Counted from the stretch's first letter, positions 52,031-61,908 are shown. The stretch is DNA of 64,000 nt from Neptunomonas marina (GCF_004005935.1 NZ_SACQ01000006.1:124001-188000); one strand, 5' to 3'. Notes: a model not told the origin generated them from the sequence alone. A program made the numbers and translations.

Positions 52031-52098
52031 ACAGGTAGAGCATTGGAAAGTGAACTATCTTTTAGAAGCTACGATGCACATAAGGGAGAAGTAGCCAA

Positions 52099-52362
52099 AT
52101 GAACTTGCCAGAACACTTAACCATCATCGAAGCCGCAGAGATGAAGGAGCAGTTTGCTGAAGCCCTTAACAATGGGCCGCAGCTTGAGATGGATCTTTCC
52201 CGCCTACAACGTGTTGATACCGCAGGAATCCAGCTTTTAGCTGCCGTTAAAAAAGCCGCTCAGCAACAGGGTGGTGATATTCAATGGCAGGGTTCATCGG
52301 ATGCTCTTTTTCAAAGTGCTCGTTGGATTGGAATGGTGGAAGTATTAGGACTTCCTGAGTAG
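52099..52362 (+). CDS. STAS-domain protein, first gene of the chemotaxis operon
   Basis: This is an 87-residue single STAS domain (LPEHLTIIEAAEMKEQFAEAL ... MDLSRLQRVDTAGIQLLAAV). The phospho-acceptor position is Thr41 in VDTAG, where most anti-sigma antagonists have Ser. STAS genes head F7-type chemotaxis clusters (Pseudomonas Che2-like), where their role is unclear. A partner-switch input is possible, given the HsbR-like phosphatase at the end of the operon. A GGGAGAAG site lies about 9 bases before the ATG. Confidence 0.85.
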   Translation: MNLPEHLTIIEAAEMKEQFAEALNNGPQLEMDLSRLQRVDTAGIQLLAAVKKAAQQQGGDIQWQGSSDALFQSARWIGMVEVLGLPE

Positions 52363-52384
52363 ATATTTAAATTGGAGATTTCAC

Positions 52385-52747
52385 ATGGCGACAGTATTGG
52401 TTGTCGACGATTCTGCATCCCTGCGCAACATGGTGACATTTACCCTCAAGCAACAGGGATACGATGTTGTTGAAGCTGGTAATGGACAAGAGGCGTTGAC
52501 CAAAGCCAAGGGGACGAAATGTGACTTGGTGCTGAGTGATGTCAATATGCCCATTATGGATGGCATCACGCTGTGTAGTGAGCTGCGTAAATTGCCTGCT
52601 TTCAAATTCACACCGATCTTGATGTTAACGACGGAAAGCTCTCCGGAGATGAAACAGAAAGGTAAGGCGGCCGGTGCAACGGGATGGTTAGTTAAACCGT
52701 TCAACCCTGATACCTTGTTGGCGACAATGAAGCGCGTGGTGCGATAA
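52385..52747 (+). CDS. cheY: Chemotaxis response regulator CheY
   Basis: This 120-residue stand-alone receiver has DD at 8-9 (VVDDS), phospho-acceptor Asp in LSDVNMPIMDG (near 54), Thr in MLTTESS, and Lys in VKPFNPDTL. There is no output domain. It belongs with the adjacent CheA as its phosphotransfer partner. It may bind the flagellar motor or act within the array; in Che2-type systems a motor link is not established. A GGAGAT site precedes the ATG by about 6 bases. Confidence 0.95.
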   Translation: MATVLVVDDSASLRNMVTFTLKQQGYDVVEAGNGQEALTKAKGTKCDLVLSDVNMPIMDGITLCSELRKLPAFKFTPILMLTTESSPEMKQKGKAAGATGWLVKPFNPDTLLATMKRVVR

Positions 52748-52751
52748 GCCT

Positions 52752-54857
52752 ATGAGTATTGATCTCTCACAATTCATTCCTACCTTTCTAGAGGAGAGCT
52801 TCGAAGGGTTGGAAGTGATGGAGTCTGGGCTCCTGAATCTAGATGCGAATGATAGTGAGCAGATCAACGCGATTTTTCGTGCTGCCCACTCCATTAAAGG
52901 GGGAGCTGGTACCTTTGGTTTTGGGCACATTACTGAGTTCACGCATGTTGTTGAAACATTGCTGGACGAGGTGCGCGGCGGTGATCGAGCCTTCACTCCG
53001 TCGTTGCAGTCATTGTTGCTGCAGTCGGTCGATTGTATTCGTATGTTGCTGGAGGCTGCGCGTGATGGCGTCGAGTGCGAGAGCGACCAAATTGGTACGG
53101 TCCATCAAGAGTTGGTCGCTGAATTAGAAGGGGGCGCCCCAGCGCCTGCTACAGATACACCTCAGGCACACCCTGCTGATACCGGCGCACAGCAGCAAAA
53201 AGGTTGGCTGATACACTTTGTCCCAGAGCCCCATCTTCTGATGACAGGTAATGAGCCAATCCTGATGATGTCGGCGCTCGCTGAGTTAGGGGATACCGAG
53301 CTTAGTGTTTTAGAAGATAAGTTACCTGAGTTCTCTGAACTGAATCCAGAAGAGCTTCACCTTGCTTGGCAGGTTCAATTATTTAGCGATTGCAGTGAGG
53401 CGGATGTACGCGAAGTATTTGAGTGGGTTGAAGATGATTGTGAACTCACTATCACGCCACTCATGGACACTGCCGTAGAAAGTGCCCCAGCGGAGGAACC
53501 CGCTCCTCAAGTTGACACCCCAGTAGAACAACCCACGGCTGCAGAAACTCCAGCACCTACGACTCAAGAAACGCCGAAAACTGCGGCTAAGCCCGCAGCG
53601 CGTAAGGCCTCCCAAGAGGCAGGCTCGATTCGTGTAGGTATCGACAAAATTGATGGGTTGATCAACCGTGTGGGTGAGCTCGTTATTACTCAATCCATGC
53701 TAAGTCAGGCAGGTAGTGAGCTTGCTGAGCAAGATCTGCCAGCAGTAGAGCGTTTACATGAAGGTTTAGTGCAACTCGAGCGCAATACCCGTGACCTGCA
53801 GGAAGAGGTCATGCGGATTCGTATGCTGCCCATCAGTTTTGTGTTCAATCGCTTTCCACGCATGGTGCATGATGTGAGCGCCAAGCTAAACAAACAGGTT
53901 GAGTTGAAGCTATCGGGTGAGCAAACCGAGCTAGACAAAACTGTGATGGAGAAGATCGGCGACCCGCTTGTGCATCTGGTTCGTAACTCGCTTGATCATG
54001 GTTTGGAACCCCCTGAAGAACGTCTTGCTGCGGGCAAAGATGAAACCGGTATCGTACACCTCAATGCCTACCACCAAGGTGGCTATATTGTTATCGAAAT
54101 TAAAGACGATGGCCGTGGCTTGAATACCGAGCGCATTCGTGAAAAAGCGCTAGAGAATGGACTGATTTCGCCAGACCAGCCATTAGCTGAATCAGAAATC
54201 CATGAACTTATCTTCCGAGCCGGCTTTTCGACGGCAGCTGAGGTCAGTGATCTCTCTGGCCGTGGTGTTGGCATGGACGTGGTACGTAAAAATATCGAAT
54301 CTTTGGGTGGGCATGTCTCGGTTCAATCGGAGACAGGTAAAGGCTCTACATTCACGGTTAGTTTGCCGCTTACATTAGCCATCCTCGATGGTCAGCTCGT
54401 GCAGATAAACGATGAGGTTTATATCGTACCGCTGGTATCTGTCGTCGAATCGATTCAAGTGGCTGACTCCGAATTACAAGGTATTGCGGGAGAGGGACGT
54501 CTGTTCCGTTTCCGTGACGAGTATATCCCGATTATTCATCTGCGCCGCGTGTTTGATGTGGCCTCCAGTGCAGCGACGGCTTCCACGAGTTTGATGGTTG
54601 TTGTTGAAGGCGGTGGCATGAAAGTGGGCCTGATTGTTGATGACCTGCAAGGCCAACAACAGGTCGTGATTAAAAGCTTGGAAACGAATTACAAGCGAGT
54701 TGATGGTATCTCTGGTGCGACGATTCTTGGCGATGGTGATGTTGCACTGATTCTTGATGTGGCTGGCCTAATAAAAATCGGCTTGGAGCCAACGACTAAA
54801 CACGAGCTGCACAGAAAAAATGAGCAGCTCCAGGTTGAAGAGGAGGCGCTGGCATGA
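52752..54857 (+). CDS. cheA: Chemotaxis histidine kinase CheA
   Basis: This 701-residue kinase has an Hpt domain with phospho-acceptor His46 (IFRAAHSIKGG). A second domain at about 155-240 corresponds to P2, followed by an acidic, Pro/Ala-rich linker. P3 dimerisation begins at SIRVGIDKIDGLINRVGELV. The P4 ATPase has LVRNSLDHGLE (N box), DDGRGL (G1), GRGVGMDVV (G2) and GKGSTFTVSLPLTLAI (G3). P5 is the CheW-like domain. All catalytic boxes are intact. It starts 4 bases after the cheY stop and overlaps cheW by 4 bases. Confidence 0.97.
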   Translation: MSIDLSQFIPTFLEESFEGLEVMESGLLNLDANDSEQINAIFRAAHSIKGGAGTFGFGHITEFTHVVETLLDEVRGGDRAFTPSLQSLLLQSVDCIRMLLEAARDGVECESDQIGTVHQELVAELEGGAPAPATDTPQAHPADTGAQQQKGWLIHFVPEPHLLMTGNEPILMMSALAELGDTELSVLEDKLPEFSELNPEELHLAWQVQLFSDCSEADVREVFEWVEDDCELTITPLMDTAVESAPAEEPAPQVDTPVEQPTAAETPAPTTQETPKTAAKPAARKASQEAGSIRVGIDKIDGLINRVGELVITQSMLSQAGSELAEQDLPAVERLHEGLVQLERNTRDLQEEVMRIRMLPISFVFNRFPRMVHDVSAKLNKQVELKLSGEQTELDKTVMEKIGDPLVHLVRNSLDHGLEPPEERLAAGKDETGIVHLNAYHQGGYIVIEIKDDGRGLNTERIREKALENGLISPDQPLAESEIHELIFRAGFSTAAEVSDLSGRGVGMDVVRKNIESLGGHVSVQSETGKGSTFTVSLPLTLAILDGQLVQINDEVYIVPLVSVVESIQVADSELQGIAGEGRLFRFRDEYIPIIHLRRVFDVASSAATASTSLMVVVEGGGMKVGLIVDDLQGQQQVVIKSLETNYKRVDGISGATILGDGDVALILDVAGLIKIGLEPTTKHELHRKNEQLQVEEEALA

Positions 54858-55345
54858 CGGATGTTGCTGATATGTTAGTGGATAGCCGCCAAGTGCTGAC
54901 TTTCATCTTGGCTGAGGAAGAGTACGCCGTTGATATTCTGCGTGTCCAAGAGATTCGTGGCTGGTCCGCAGTGACTCGTATTCCAAATGCACCTGATTAC
55001 ATGAAAGGTGTGCTCAATTTGCGTGGCGCGATTATCCCCGTTATCGATCTGCGCTTGCGGTTTGGTTTTGGCGCGCGCGCCTACGATCAAACCACGGTTA
55101 TCGTCGTTGTTTGGGTCAATTCGGGCGATCGACAGCGCAGTATTGGTCTCGTGGTGGATGCTGTGGCGGAAACCTATGCGATTTCAAACGATGAAATGAG
55201 TCCTGCGCCATTGATGGGTGCGGGTGTGGAACCTGACTTTATCGAAGGGTTAGCAACCCTCGATGAGAAGATGATCATTCTGTTGAATTTGGATTATCTG
55301 CTTAATTCTGGTGACTTAGCTCTTGATGAGAGCGGGTCTGAGTAA
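54854..55345 (+). CDS. cheW: Chemotaxis coupling protein CheW
   Basis: This 163-residue SH3-like coupling protein links CheA to receptors. The landmarks are VLTFILAEEEYAVDILRVQEIRGW, the IPNAPDYMKGVLNLRGAIIPVIDLR core, and GLVVDAVAETYAI. The first ATG overlaps the cheA stop. It is the only CheW in view, serving both the PAS-MCP and the second MCP-like protein. Confidence 0.96.
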   Translation: MTDVADMLVDSRQVLTFILAEEEYAVDILRVQEIRGWSAVTRIPNAPDYMKGVLNLRGAIIPVIDLRLRFGFGARAYDQTTVIVVVWVNSGDRQRSIGLVVDAVAETYAISNDEMSPAPLMGAGVEPDFIEGLATLDEKMIILLNLDYLLNSGDLALDESGSE

Positions 55346-55404
55346 CAACAAAGATTAGATGTGGGATGGCAACGTCCAATGAAAGGCTGTTAAGGAGCTG
55401 ATTT

Positions 55405-57741
55405 ATGAAGATCAATATGCCAGTCACGGATCGCGAGCGAAAACTGACACCCGGACAGGAGTTAGTCACCAAAACTGACCTTAAGGGAACGATTACTTAT
55501 GTGAATCCGGCTTTCGTTGAGATTAGTGGCTTCTCCGAAGAGGAGCTACTTGGCAAAAACCATAACGTTGTCCGCCACCCTGATATGCCCCCGGAGGCGT
55601 TTGCTGATCTTTGGGATACGCTGCAACTAGGCCGCCCTTGGTGCAAGCTAGTAAAAAACCGCTGTAAAAACGGCGATTTTTACTGGGTGAAAGCGAATGC
55701 GACCCCGATCTTTAGTAACGGTCAGGTGGTTGAATATATGTCGGTGCGCACGGCGCCAACAGACCTTGAAATTCAGGCAGCTGAAACGCTTTATGCCAAG
55801 CTGCGCAACAAAGATGTTGTGTTGCCCTCGCCGAAACAGCTGAAAACACAAACGCTAGACAGCAAGCTTATGCAGTGGGCAGCGATTGGACTTGTTTTAA
55901 TGCTCGTTGTCAGTGGTGGTTTGTTTGCTGCCGGTATGCCAAGCCTTGCGGCCATCGGCCCGCTGCTTGCGTTTGTCTTGATGTACTTTGGTGCGATTTC
56001 TACGGTTAAAGAACAAGTGAAAACGCCGCTCAAGCGCTCACTCAATAAACTGAAGCAGGTCTCAGAGGGCGACTATTTTGCCGAGATCGATGTAGATGAA
56101 GAGGGTGAACTCGGTGACTTGAGCCGCGCGACGAAGTCAATGGCGATCAAACTAGGCTTTGACGTTAACAACTCTAAGCAGGTTGCCCAAGAAGCGACAC
56201 GCATCAAGCAGGCCCTAGATTGCGTAACATCCAACGTGATGATGGCAGATAGTAATCGGAACATCATCTATGTGAATGATGCAGTGGTCGAGATGCTAAG
56301 CACGGCACAAGAGGATATCCGCAAAGACTTGCCTGACTTCGATGCACGTAATTTAGTTGGCAAAAGTATCGATATTTTCCATAAAGACCCATCCCATCAA
56401 GAGCGCATGTTGGATGCGCTGCGCGATACCTACCGTGGCCGAATTAAGGTGGGGGTGCGCAGCTTTGATCTGGTAGCAAACCCTGTCTTCACTGACGATG
56501 GCCAGCGTTTGGGTACCGTGGTCGAATGGGCGGATGTAACTGACCAGCTTCAAGCAGAAGATGCTGTGGCGAAGTTGATCCATGGTGCCTCTTCAGGTGA
56601 TTTGAGCCAGCGCCTAGATGCTGATGTTTACAGCGGCTTTATGCGTACAATCGCGACGGGTGTTAATGAGATGCTGGATGCGGTTGTTGAGCCGGTGCGC
56701 GAGACAAAACGCGTGCTTTCTGGGCTTGCCGATGGTGACCTAACGCAGCAGATGCAGGGCAATTTTTCTGGTGAGTTTGCGGAGCTAAATGATGCCCTTA
56801 ATAACTCAATGGCGAAGTTGCAGACCTTGGTGGGTGATATTCGTGGTGCAGGCTCATCGATTACTACAGGTGCTTCTGAAATCGCACACGGTAACTCAAC
56901 GCTGAGCCAACGCACCGAAAGCCAAGCTGCAAGCTTGCAAGAAACCGCGGCCAGCATGGAAGAGATGACCAGTACGGTTAAGCAAAATGCTGAGAATGCG
57001 CAGGAGGCTAGTCGCCTTGCTGAGCGCGCTAAAGTCTTAGCTGATGATGGTAGCGAGATTGCCGGTAAGGTGGTGAGCTCAATGGGTGACATCAGCCAAT
57101 CTTCGAAGAAAATTGCCGAGATCATTGGCGTGATTGACGAGATCGCTTTCCAAACGAACTTGTTGGCACTGAACGCAGCCGTAGAGGCGGCGCGTGCGGG
57201 TGAGCAAGGCCGTGGTTTCGCTGTGGTGGCTGCAGAGGTTCGCAACTTGGCTCAGCGCAGTGCCAGCGCTGCGAAAGAGATCAAAGAGCTGATCAGTGAT
57301 AGCGTTGAGAAAGTTGAAGAGGGTAGCCGCTACGTTGATGAGTCTGGCCGTGCTTTGAACGAGATCATGGGTGGCGTTGAGCAGGTTTCATCGATCATCA
57401 ATGAAATTGCAGTGGCGAGCCGCGAACAAGCCAGTGGTATCGAGCAGGTGAATATCGCGGTTACAGCGATGGACGAGGGTACCCAGCAGAACGCTGCGTT
57501 GGTTGAGCAAGTGGCAGCGGCATCAGAGTCAATGGAAGAGCAAGCACAGCAGTTGCAGCGTTTGGTCAATGTTTTCAAAGTTGATTTAGCGGGCTCAATG
57601 GCGGCGCAAACCGCCCCGGTTCAGCCCGCTGCGCCTGCGATGACAAGTGCACCGGCGCCAGTACAACGCGCAGCTGCACCGGCTGCGAGCGCGCCGATTA
57701 TGGCAGCGGCCTCTAGTGATGATGAGTGGGAAGAGTTCTAG
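55405..57741 (+). CDS. PAS-containing methyl-accepting chemotaxis protein, Aer/McpB-like
   Basis: This 778-residue receptor has an N-terminal PAS domain (about 15-115, [20 protein letters not shown] with HPDMPPEAF), as in Aer redox receptors. Hydrophobic segments at about 152-195 are followed by a second PAS (about 260-385), HAMP-like helices, and the signalling hairpin with [21 protein letters not shown] (near 580). The C-terminus ends EWEEF, an xWxxF pentapeptide of the kind that tethers CheR and CheB (E. coli NWETF; Pseudomonas Aer2/McpB GWEEF). It may sense redox state or a ligand through the PAS domains; heme or FAD cannot be decided from sequence. Confidence 0.92.
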   Translation: MKINMPVTDRERKLTPGQELVTKTDLKGTITYVNPAFVEISGFSEEELLGKNHNVVRHPDMPPEAFADLWDTLQLGRPWCKLVKNRCKNGDFYWVKANATPIFSNGQVVEYMSVRTAPTDLEIQAAETLYAKLRNKDVVLPSPKQLKTQTLDSKLMQWAAIGLVLMLVVSGGLFAAGMPSLAAIGPLLAFVLMYFGAISTVKEQVKTPLKRSLNKLKQVSEGDYFAEIDVDEEGELGDLSRATKSMAIKLGFDVNNSKQVAQEATRIKQALDCVTSNVMMADSNRNIIYVNDAVVEMLSTAQEDIRKDLPDFDARNLVGKSIDIFHKDPSHQERMLDALRDTYRGRIKVGVRSFDLVANPVFTDDGQRLGTVVEWADVTDQLQAEDAVAKLIHGASSGDLSQRLDADVYSGFMRTIATGVNEMLDAVVEPVRETKRVLSGLADGDLTQQMQGNFSGEFAELNDALNNSMAKLQTLVGDIRGAGSSITTGASEIAHGNSTLSQRTESQAASLQETAASMEEMTSTVKQNAENAQEASRLAERAKVLADDGSEIAGKVVSSMGDISQSSKKIAEIIGVIDEIAFQTNLLALNAAVEAARAGEQGRGFAVVAAEVRNLAQRSASAAKEIKELISDSVEKVEEGSRYVDESGRALNEIMGGVEQVSSIINEIAVASREQASGIEQVNIAVTAMDEGTQQNAALVEQVAAASESMEEQAQQLQRLVNVFKVDLAGSMAAQTAPVQPAAPAMTSAPAPVQRAAAPAASAPIMAAASSDDEWEEF

Positions 57742-57770
57742 ATCTAAAATACAAGGGAGCTGTACCTACA

Positions 57771-58616
57771 ATGGCGGTAACGAGTCCTCAAGCGACTGAA
57801 CGAGAGTTTATATTTACACAGAAAGACTTTGAACGAGTGCGCAAAGAGCTGTACGCACATGCGGGTATCACGTTGTCTGATCATAAAAAAGACATGACCT
57901 ATAACCGCTTAGTTCGTCGCTTACGGGAGCTCGGGTTAAACAGCTTTGATGAGTACTTCGCATATCTGACTCAGCATGATGATGAGTTTGGTATGTTTAT
58001 TAATGCGCTCACCACGAATTTGACCTCCTTTTTTCGCGAGAATCATCACTTTGAGTATCTCCAGCGGGAGATCATTGCGTCTGCTGAGGTCGCCGCAAGT
58101 CGGCGCTTGCGCATCTGGTCTGCTGGCTGCTCGATGGGCGAGGAGCCCTATAGCATTGCTATCAGTTGTATGTCGGCGCCTGTCGAGACACAGCATTGGG
58201 ATATTCAGATCCTTGCCACAGATATCGACACCAAAGTGCTGCAGACGGGCGCCAATGGTATTTATGGCATTGAGCGCATCGAGAGTATACCAGCGCAGCT
58301 TAAGCGGCGTTTTTTTCGCCGTGGCAAAGGCGCGCAAGAGGGTAATGTCAAAGTTGCTCCTGAACTGCAGCAGCTCATCACGTTTAAGCAGTTGAACCTA
58401 ATGGAGGCGCTACCCTTTAAGGGGCCTTTGGATGTGATTTTCTGCCGCAATGTGATGATCTATTTCGACAAAGAAACTCAGCAGATGCTGTTGGATAAGT
58501 TTGCTGAAGTCCTAAAACCTGGTGGAATTCTTTTTGTTGGGCATTCGGAGTCGCCATTTCGTTTGACAGACCGTTTTAAGCTAATTGGCCAAACGGTTTA
58601 CCGTAAGGTGTATTGA
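57771..58616 (+). CDS. cheR: Chemoreceptor methyltransferase CheR
   Basis: This is a 281-residue SAM-dependent glutamate methyltransferase. The N-terminal helical domain includes YNRLVRRLRELGLNSFDEYF. The SAM domain has LRIWSAGCSMGEEPYSIAI, the ILATDIDTKVL strand and VIFCRNVMIYFD. ATG 57771 is preferred to the in-frame 57726 start, which lies inside the receptor gene; an AAGGGAG site lies about 12 bases upstream. It directly follows the receptor carrying EWEEF, its probable tether. Its stop is one base from the cheD start. Confidence 0.94.
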   Translation: MAVTSPQATEREFIFTQKDFERVRKELYAHAGITLSDHKKDMTYNRLVRRLRELGLNSFDEYFAYLTQHDDEFGMFINALTTNLTSFFRENHHFEYLQREIIASAEVAASRRLRIWSAGCSMGEEPYSIAISCMSAPVETQHWDIQILATDIDTKVLQTGANGIYGIERIESIPAQLKRRFFRRGKGAQEGNVKVAPELQQLITFKQLNLMEALPFKGPLDVIFCRNVMIYFDKETQQMLLDKFAEVLKPGGILFVGHSESPFRLTDRFKLIGQTVYRKVY

Positions 58617-58617
58617 G

Positions 58618-59247
58618 ATGAGCTCGATTGCAAGACCTGCTGGCATGGAGCCGGCGCCCTCACTGATAGGCTTTGAGCATTACCATCGCTACTGGTTTCG
58701 CAAGTGTAACTGCTTTGCTGTGAAAATTAAGCCGGGCGAGTTTTATGTCACTCGTAGCGCTGAAGCGATCACGACTGTATTGGGCTCATGTGTGGCGGCT
58801 TGCGTACGGGATCCGGTTGCCGGTGTTGGCGGGATGAATCACTTCATCTTACCGGACTCGGATACGGGCGGAGCTTTGTCGGAGTCTTCTCGCTATGGCG
58901 CATATGCGATGGAGCAGTTGATCAACGAAGTGATGAAGTTTGGTGGCGTGCGTGAGCGCCTAGAAATAAAAGTGACTGGCGGTGGCAATATGATGCAGGG
59001 GATGTCCGATATCGGCGCGCTCAATGCAAAGTTTGTTACCGATTATTTGCGCATGGAAGGGTTTCGTATTGTTTCATCCGATTTAGGCGGTGATAACCCT
59101 AGAAATGTTGCTTACCTTCCGATGGAAGGCCGAATGTTAGTGAAGAAACTTGCGACGTTGCACAACAGTAAACTACTGGCAGCGGAAGGGCAGTACCAGC
59201 AGCGTATCGATACCGGTGCTGTGGGTGGTGAAGTTGAGTTGTTTTGA
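58618..59247 (+). CDS. cheD: Chemoreceptor glutamine deamidase CheD
   Basis: This is a 209-residue deamidase acting on receptor Gln/Glu methylation sites. The catalytic Cys is in TVLGSCVAACVRD (near 62) and the His in GMNHFILPD. The conserved GGGNMM and GDNPRNVAYLP segments are also present. It begins at ATG 58618, one base after the cheR stop. The C-terminus reads GAVGGEVELF, and the same GEVELF ending is found on the MCP-like protein three genes on. Confidence 0.93.
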   Translation: MSSIARPAGMEPAPSLIGFEHYHRYWFRKCNCFAVKIKPGEFYVTRSAEAITTVLGSCVAACVRDPVAGVGGMNHFILPDSDTGGALSESSRYGAYAMEQLINEVMKFGGVRERLEIKVTGGGNMMQGMSDIGALNAKFVTDYLRMEGFRIVSSDLGGDNPRNVAYLPMEGRMLVKKLATLHNSKLLAAEGQYQQRIDTGAVGGEVELF

Positions 59248-59266
59248 TGGTTAAAGGGGTTCGTGT

Positions 59267-60319
59267 ATGGGGCAAGTTTTAAAGGTTCTCGTTGTCGATG
59301 ACTCGGCGTTGATTCGTAAAGTCTTGTCAGAAGTTATTTCATCTGACCCTCGGCTCACGGTCGTTGGCACAGCAGCGGAACCCTATGAAGCGAGAGATAA
59401 AATTAAGGCTCTCGCCCCCGATGTTGTCACGCTTGATATTGAGATGCCAAAGATGGACGGCATCACTTTTTTGAAAAACTTAATGCGTTTGCATCCACTG
59501 CCGGTGGTTATGTTGTCCACTCTGACGGCGAAAGGTGCAGACGAAACACTCAAAGCGCTTGAACTAGGCGCTATCGACTTTATTCAGAAACCGCAGCTAG
59601 GTGCGGCTGGTATGGTGGGAGAGTTTGCCCAAACCCTTAACGATAAAGTAGCAGCCGCGGGTGCTCTGAAGTCGCGCCTTGTAAAACGTGCTCCGCAATT
59701 GTCTGTGCCTGTTGCACCGCAAGCGAACACGGCCCCTCCCAGCGCTGGTGAAGGAAAAGAGCTCATTGTTATCGGTTCATCTACAGGTGGAACCGAAGCG
59801 CTAAGTGATCTTTTGATGCATCTGCCAGATCAGATGCCACCGATTGTCGTTGCTCAGCATATTCCGGCTACATTTAGCGAACGATTTGCTAAGCGCCTGA
59901 ATGAGAAAATTCCACTGAGTGTGGTGGAAGCTCAACATGGACAAACGTTGCAGCGTGGCACGGTTTATATTGCGCCGGGTGGCTTTCAGTTGCGTATCAG
60001 CCGCCACGGTGCAGCACTTAAGTGCCAAGTGACAGACGATGAGCCTGTTAACCGCCACAAGCCCTCGGTTGAAGCGTTGTTTGATTCGGTAGTTGCAGCG
60101 AAAGTGCCCAAAGTACTAGCTGTCATGCTCACCGGGATGGGGAGTGACGGTGCAGCGGCTATGTTGCGTTTGAAGCAGTCAGGAGCTTATACCATTGCGC
60201 AAGATGAAGAGAGTAGCCTGGTATGGGGAATGCCTGGGTCTGCGGTCAAACTGGGTGCTGCGGATGAGGTCGCTTCGCTAAATAAAATTCCACGTTCTTT
60301 GTTACAGCGGCTACGCTGA
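59267..60319 (+). CDS. cheB: Chemotaxis methylesterase CheB
   Basis: This 350-residue receiver-methylesterase has a receiver Asp in TLDIEMPKMDG (near 57). The esterase domain has Ser in GSSTGGTEAL, His in AQHIP and Asp in MLTGMGSDGAAAM. A linker of about 40 residues (APQANTAPPSAGEGKE) joins them. It removes methyl groups added by CheR, giving adaptation. It sits in the standard order R-D-B. Confidence 0.96.
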   Translation: MGQVLKVLVVDDSALIRKVLSEVISSDPRLTVVGTAAEPYEARDKIKALAPDVVTLDIEMPKMDGITFLKNLMRLHPLPVVMLSTLTAKGADETLKALELGAIDFIQKPQLGAAGMVGEFAQTLNDKVAAAGALKSRLVKRAPQLSVPVAPQANTAPPSAGEGKELIVIGSSTGGTEALSDLLMHLPDQMPPIVVAQHIPATFSERFAKRLNEKIPLSVVEAQHGQTLQRGTVYIAPGGFQLRISRHGAALKCQVTDDEPVNRHKPSVEALFDSVVAAKVPKVLAVMLTGMGSDGAAAMLRLKQSGAYTIAQDEESSLVWGMPGSAVKLGAADEVASLNKIPRSLLQRLR

Positions 60320-60367
60320 TATAAGCGCCACCTTTTAACACGCGGCAAAATCAGAAAGGAAGAGATA

Positions 60368-61558
60368 ATGAGTAATAAATGGGGTGTCTTTTTAGCCGTT
60401 GCTGCAGCTGCTGTTTTAGTGCTCGGGGAGATACTTGGCTCGCTAGTTTTGCGCTGGGTTGCTGAGGCCGGACTTATCATCGGTTTAGTGGGTGCGCTGC
60501 TGCAAAGTCAGTCTGGAAGCGCTGCCACTGAGGGCGCGCCCGAGTCGGTTGAGCAAACGAGAATTGGCCATGTTGATGGTGGTTCGATTAAACCTGCTCT
60601 CGATGAAGTGCGCGAAACACTTGAGTTTGAAGCACGCATCATTAACCAAGAGGTGGATCGTGTAGATCATTTGATCAAGGATGCTGTGCAGACCATGGGG
60701 TCGTGTTTCCATCAGATGAATCAGCTCTCCTCTGAGCAGGGCAACTGTGTGTTTGAAATCATCAATAAAACTAGCGATAACGGCGATGATGGTTTAAACA
60801 TGCAGGACTTCTTGAACGATGCCGGAGAGGTGCTCGACCAGTTCGTCGATATGATGGTCATCGTCAGCCGAAATAGCTTGGAAACAGTTCATCAAATTGA
60901 CGACATGGTTAACCAACTCACTGAGATCTTCAGTCTGATCGAAAGCGTTGAAGGGTTGGCATCTCAGACCAACCTCTTAGCACTGAATGCGAGTATTGAA
61001 GCGGCCCGTGCTGGTGAAGCAGGTCGAGGCTTTGCCGTTGTTGCCGACGAAGTTCGTTCGTTGTCGATCAGTTCAGCAGAGTTGAATAGCCAAATCCGCG
61101 ATAAAATTACCAGCGCGAATGGCTCCATCAGCTTGTTGCGTGAGTCGGTTGGTAAAATGGCATCCTCTGATATTTCTGAAACGATCGAGACAAAAGAGCG
61201 GGTCGGAAAGATGCTGGTCAATGTTGGCAGCATGAATACCTTTATCGCTGAACGCGTCGAGAGTATCAGCCAAGTCGGTCAGCAGATGGAAGTAGCGGTG
61301 GGCGATGCGACACGCTCGTTGCAGTTTGAAGATATCTCCTCCCAAGCTTTGCAGTCGCTTCATCATAATATTAACTCTTTGCAAGAGATCTCTAATGGTT
61401 TGCGGGCGATTCAGTTTATCGATCCAAAAGAAACCAGTGCGCAACTTGAGGAGATCTTAATCACCTGCCGCCGTTTACGTGAGCAGGGTGCCGAGCGGAA
61501 CCGAGCGCGAACCGTGTCTCAAGTGGATATGGAAGAGGGTGAAGTTGAGCTGTTTTAA
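60368..61558 (+). CDS. MCP-like protein with CheZ-like motif and CheZ-like tail
   Basis: This 396-residue protein has one or two N-terminal hydrophobic segments (about 5-48) but no ligand domain. The receptor signalling hairpin [20 protein letters not shown] lies near 205. After it, [11 protein letters not shown] (about 323-333) closely resembles the CheZ active-site helix FQDLTGQVI, keeping Asp and Gln four residues apart. The C-terminus [13 protein letters not shown] recalls the CheZ CheY-binding end QVDDLLDSLGF. No CheZ gene is in the cluster. A receptor-like scaffold with built-in CheY phosphatase activity is therefore possible; this is inference, since LQFED-type helices also occur in other MCP-like proteins. 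Confidence 0.75.
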   Translation: MSNKWGVFLAVAAAAVLVLGEILGSLVLRWVAEAGLIIGLVGALLQSQSGSAATEGAPESVEQTRIGHVDGGSIKPALDEVRETLEFEARIINQEVDRVDHLIKDAVQTMGSCFHQMNQLSSEQGNCVFEIINKTSDNGDDGLNMQDFLNDAGEVLDQFVDMMVIVSRNSLETVHQIDDMVNQLTEIFSLIESVEGLASQTNLLALNASIEAARAGEAGRGFAVVADEVRSLSISSAELNSQIRDKITSANGSISLLRESVGKMASSDISETIETKERVGKMLVNVGSMNTFIAERVESISQVGQQMEVAVGDATRSLQFEDISSQALQSLHHNINSLQEISNGLRAIQFIDPKETSAQLEEILITCRRLREQGAERNRARTVSQVDMEEGEVELF

Positions 61559-61590
61559 CCCGTTATTACTACCTACTGCAGGAGATAACT

Positions 61591-61899
61591 ATGCCTATTA
61601 GTGCTTCAGTTTCCGATGATAAACGCCATGTGAATATCAGTATTTCCGACCGGTTTGACTACAGCTTGCATCAGCCGTTTCGTGACAGCTACAAAGACGT
61701 CAAGCAGAGTGGCGTGACGTATAAACTCGACTTAAGCCAAGCCTCATATATGGATAGTTCCGCCCTAGGTATGGTGCTGCTGCTGAAGGAGCATGCAGAT
61801 GGGCAAGGAAGTAAAGTTGTGATTGCTAAACCTCATCCCTCTGTTGCGAAAATTCTTAAGATCGCCAACTTCGACCGCTTCGTAACGATTGAAGCGTAG
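61591..61899 (+). CDS. hsbA: HsbA-like STAS anti-sigma-factor antagonist
   Basis: This 102-residue single STAS domain has phospho-acceptor Ser in SYMDSSALG (Ser56, the same number as the reported site of P. aeruginosa HsbA). It starts 32 bases after the MCP-like gene and directly precedes the HsbR-like phosphatase gene. In Pseudomonas HsbA binds the anti-sigma factor FlgM or a diguanylate cyclase depending on phosphorylation. The same switch is plausible here but not shown; no flgM is in view. Confidence 0.85.
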   Translation: MPISASVSDDKRHVNISISDRFDYSLHQPFRDSYKDVKQSGVTYKLDLSQASYMDSSALGMVLLLKEHADGQGSKVVIAKPHPSVAKILKIANFDRFVTIEA

Positions 61900-61908
61900 G
61901 AGTGTCCT

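Noticed and set aside
56628-57245. 205-codon minus-strand ORF opposite the chemoreceptor
   Set aside because: Ala/Ser-rich shadow of the MCP hairpin coding sequence with no ribosome site.
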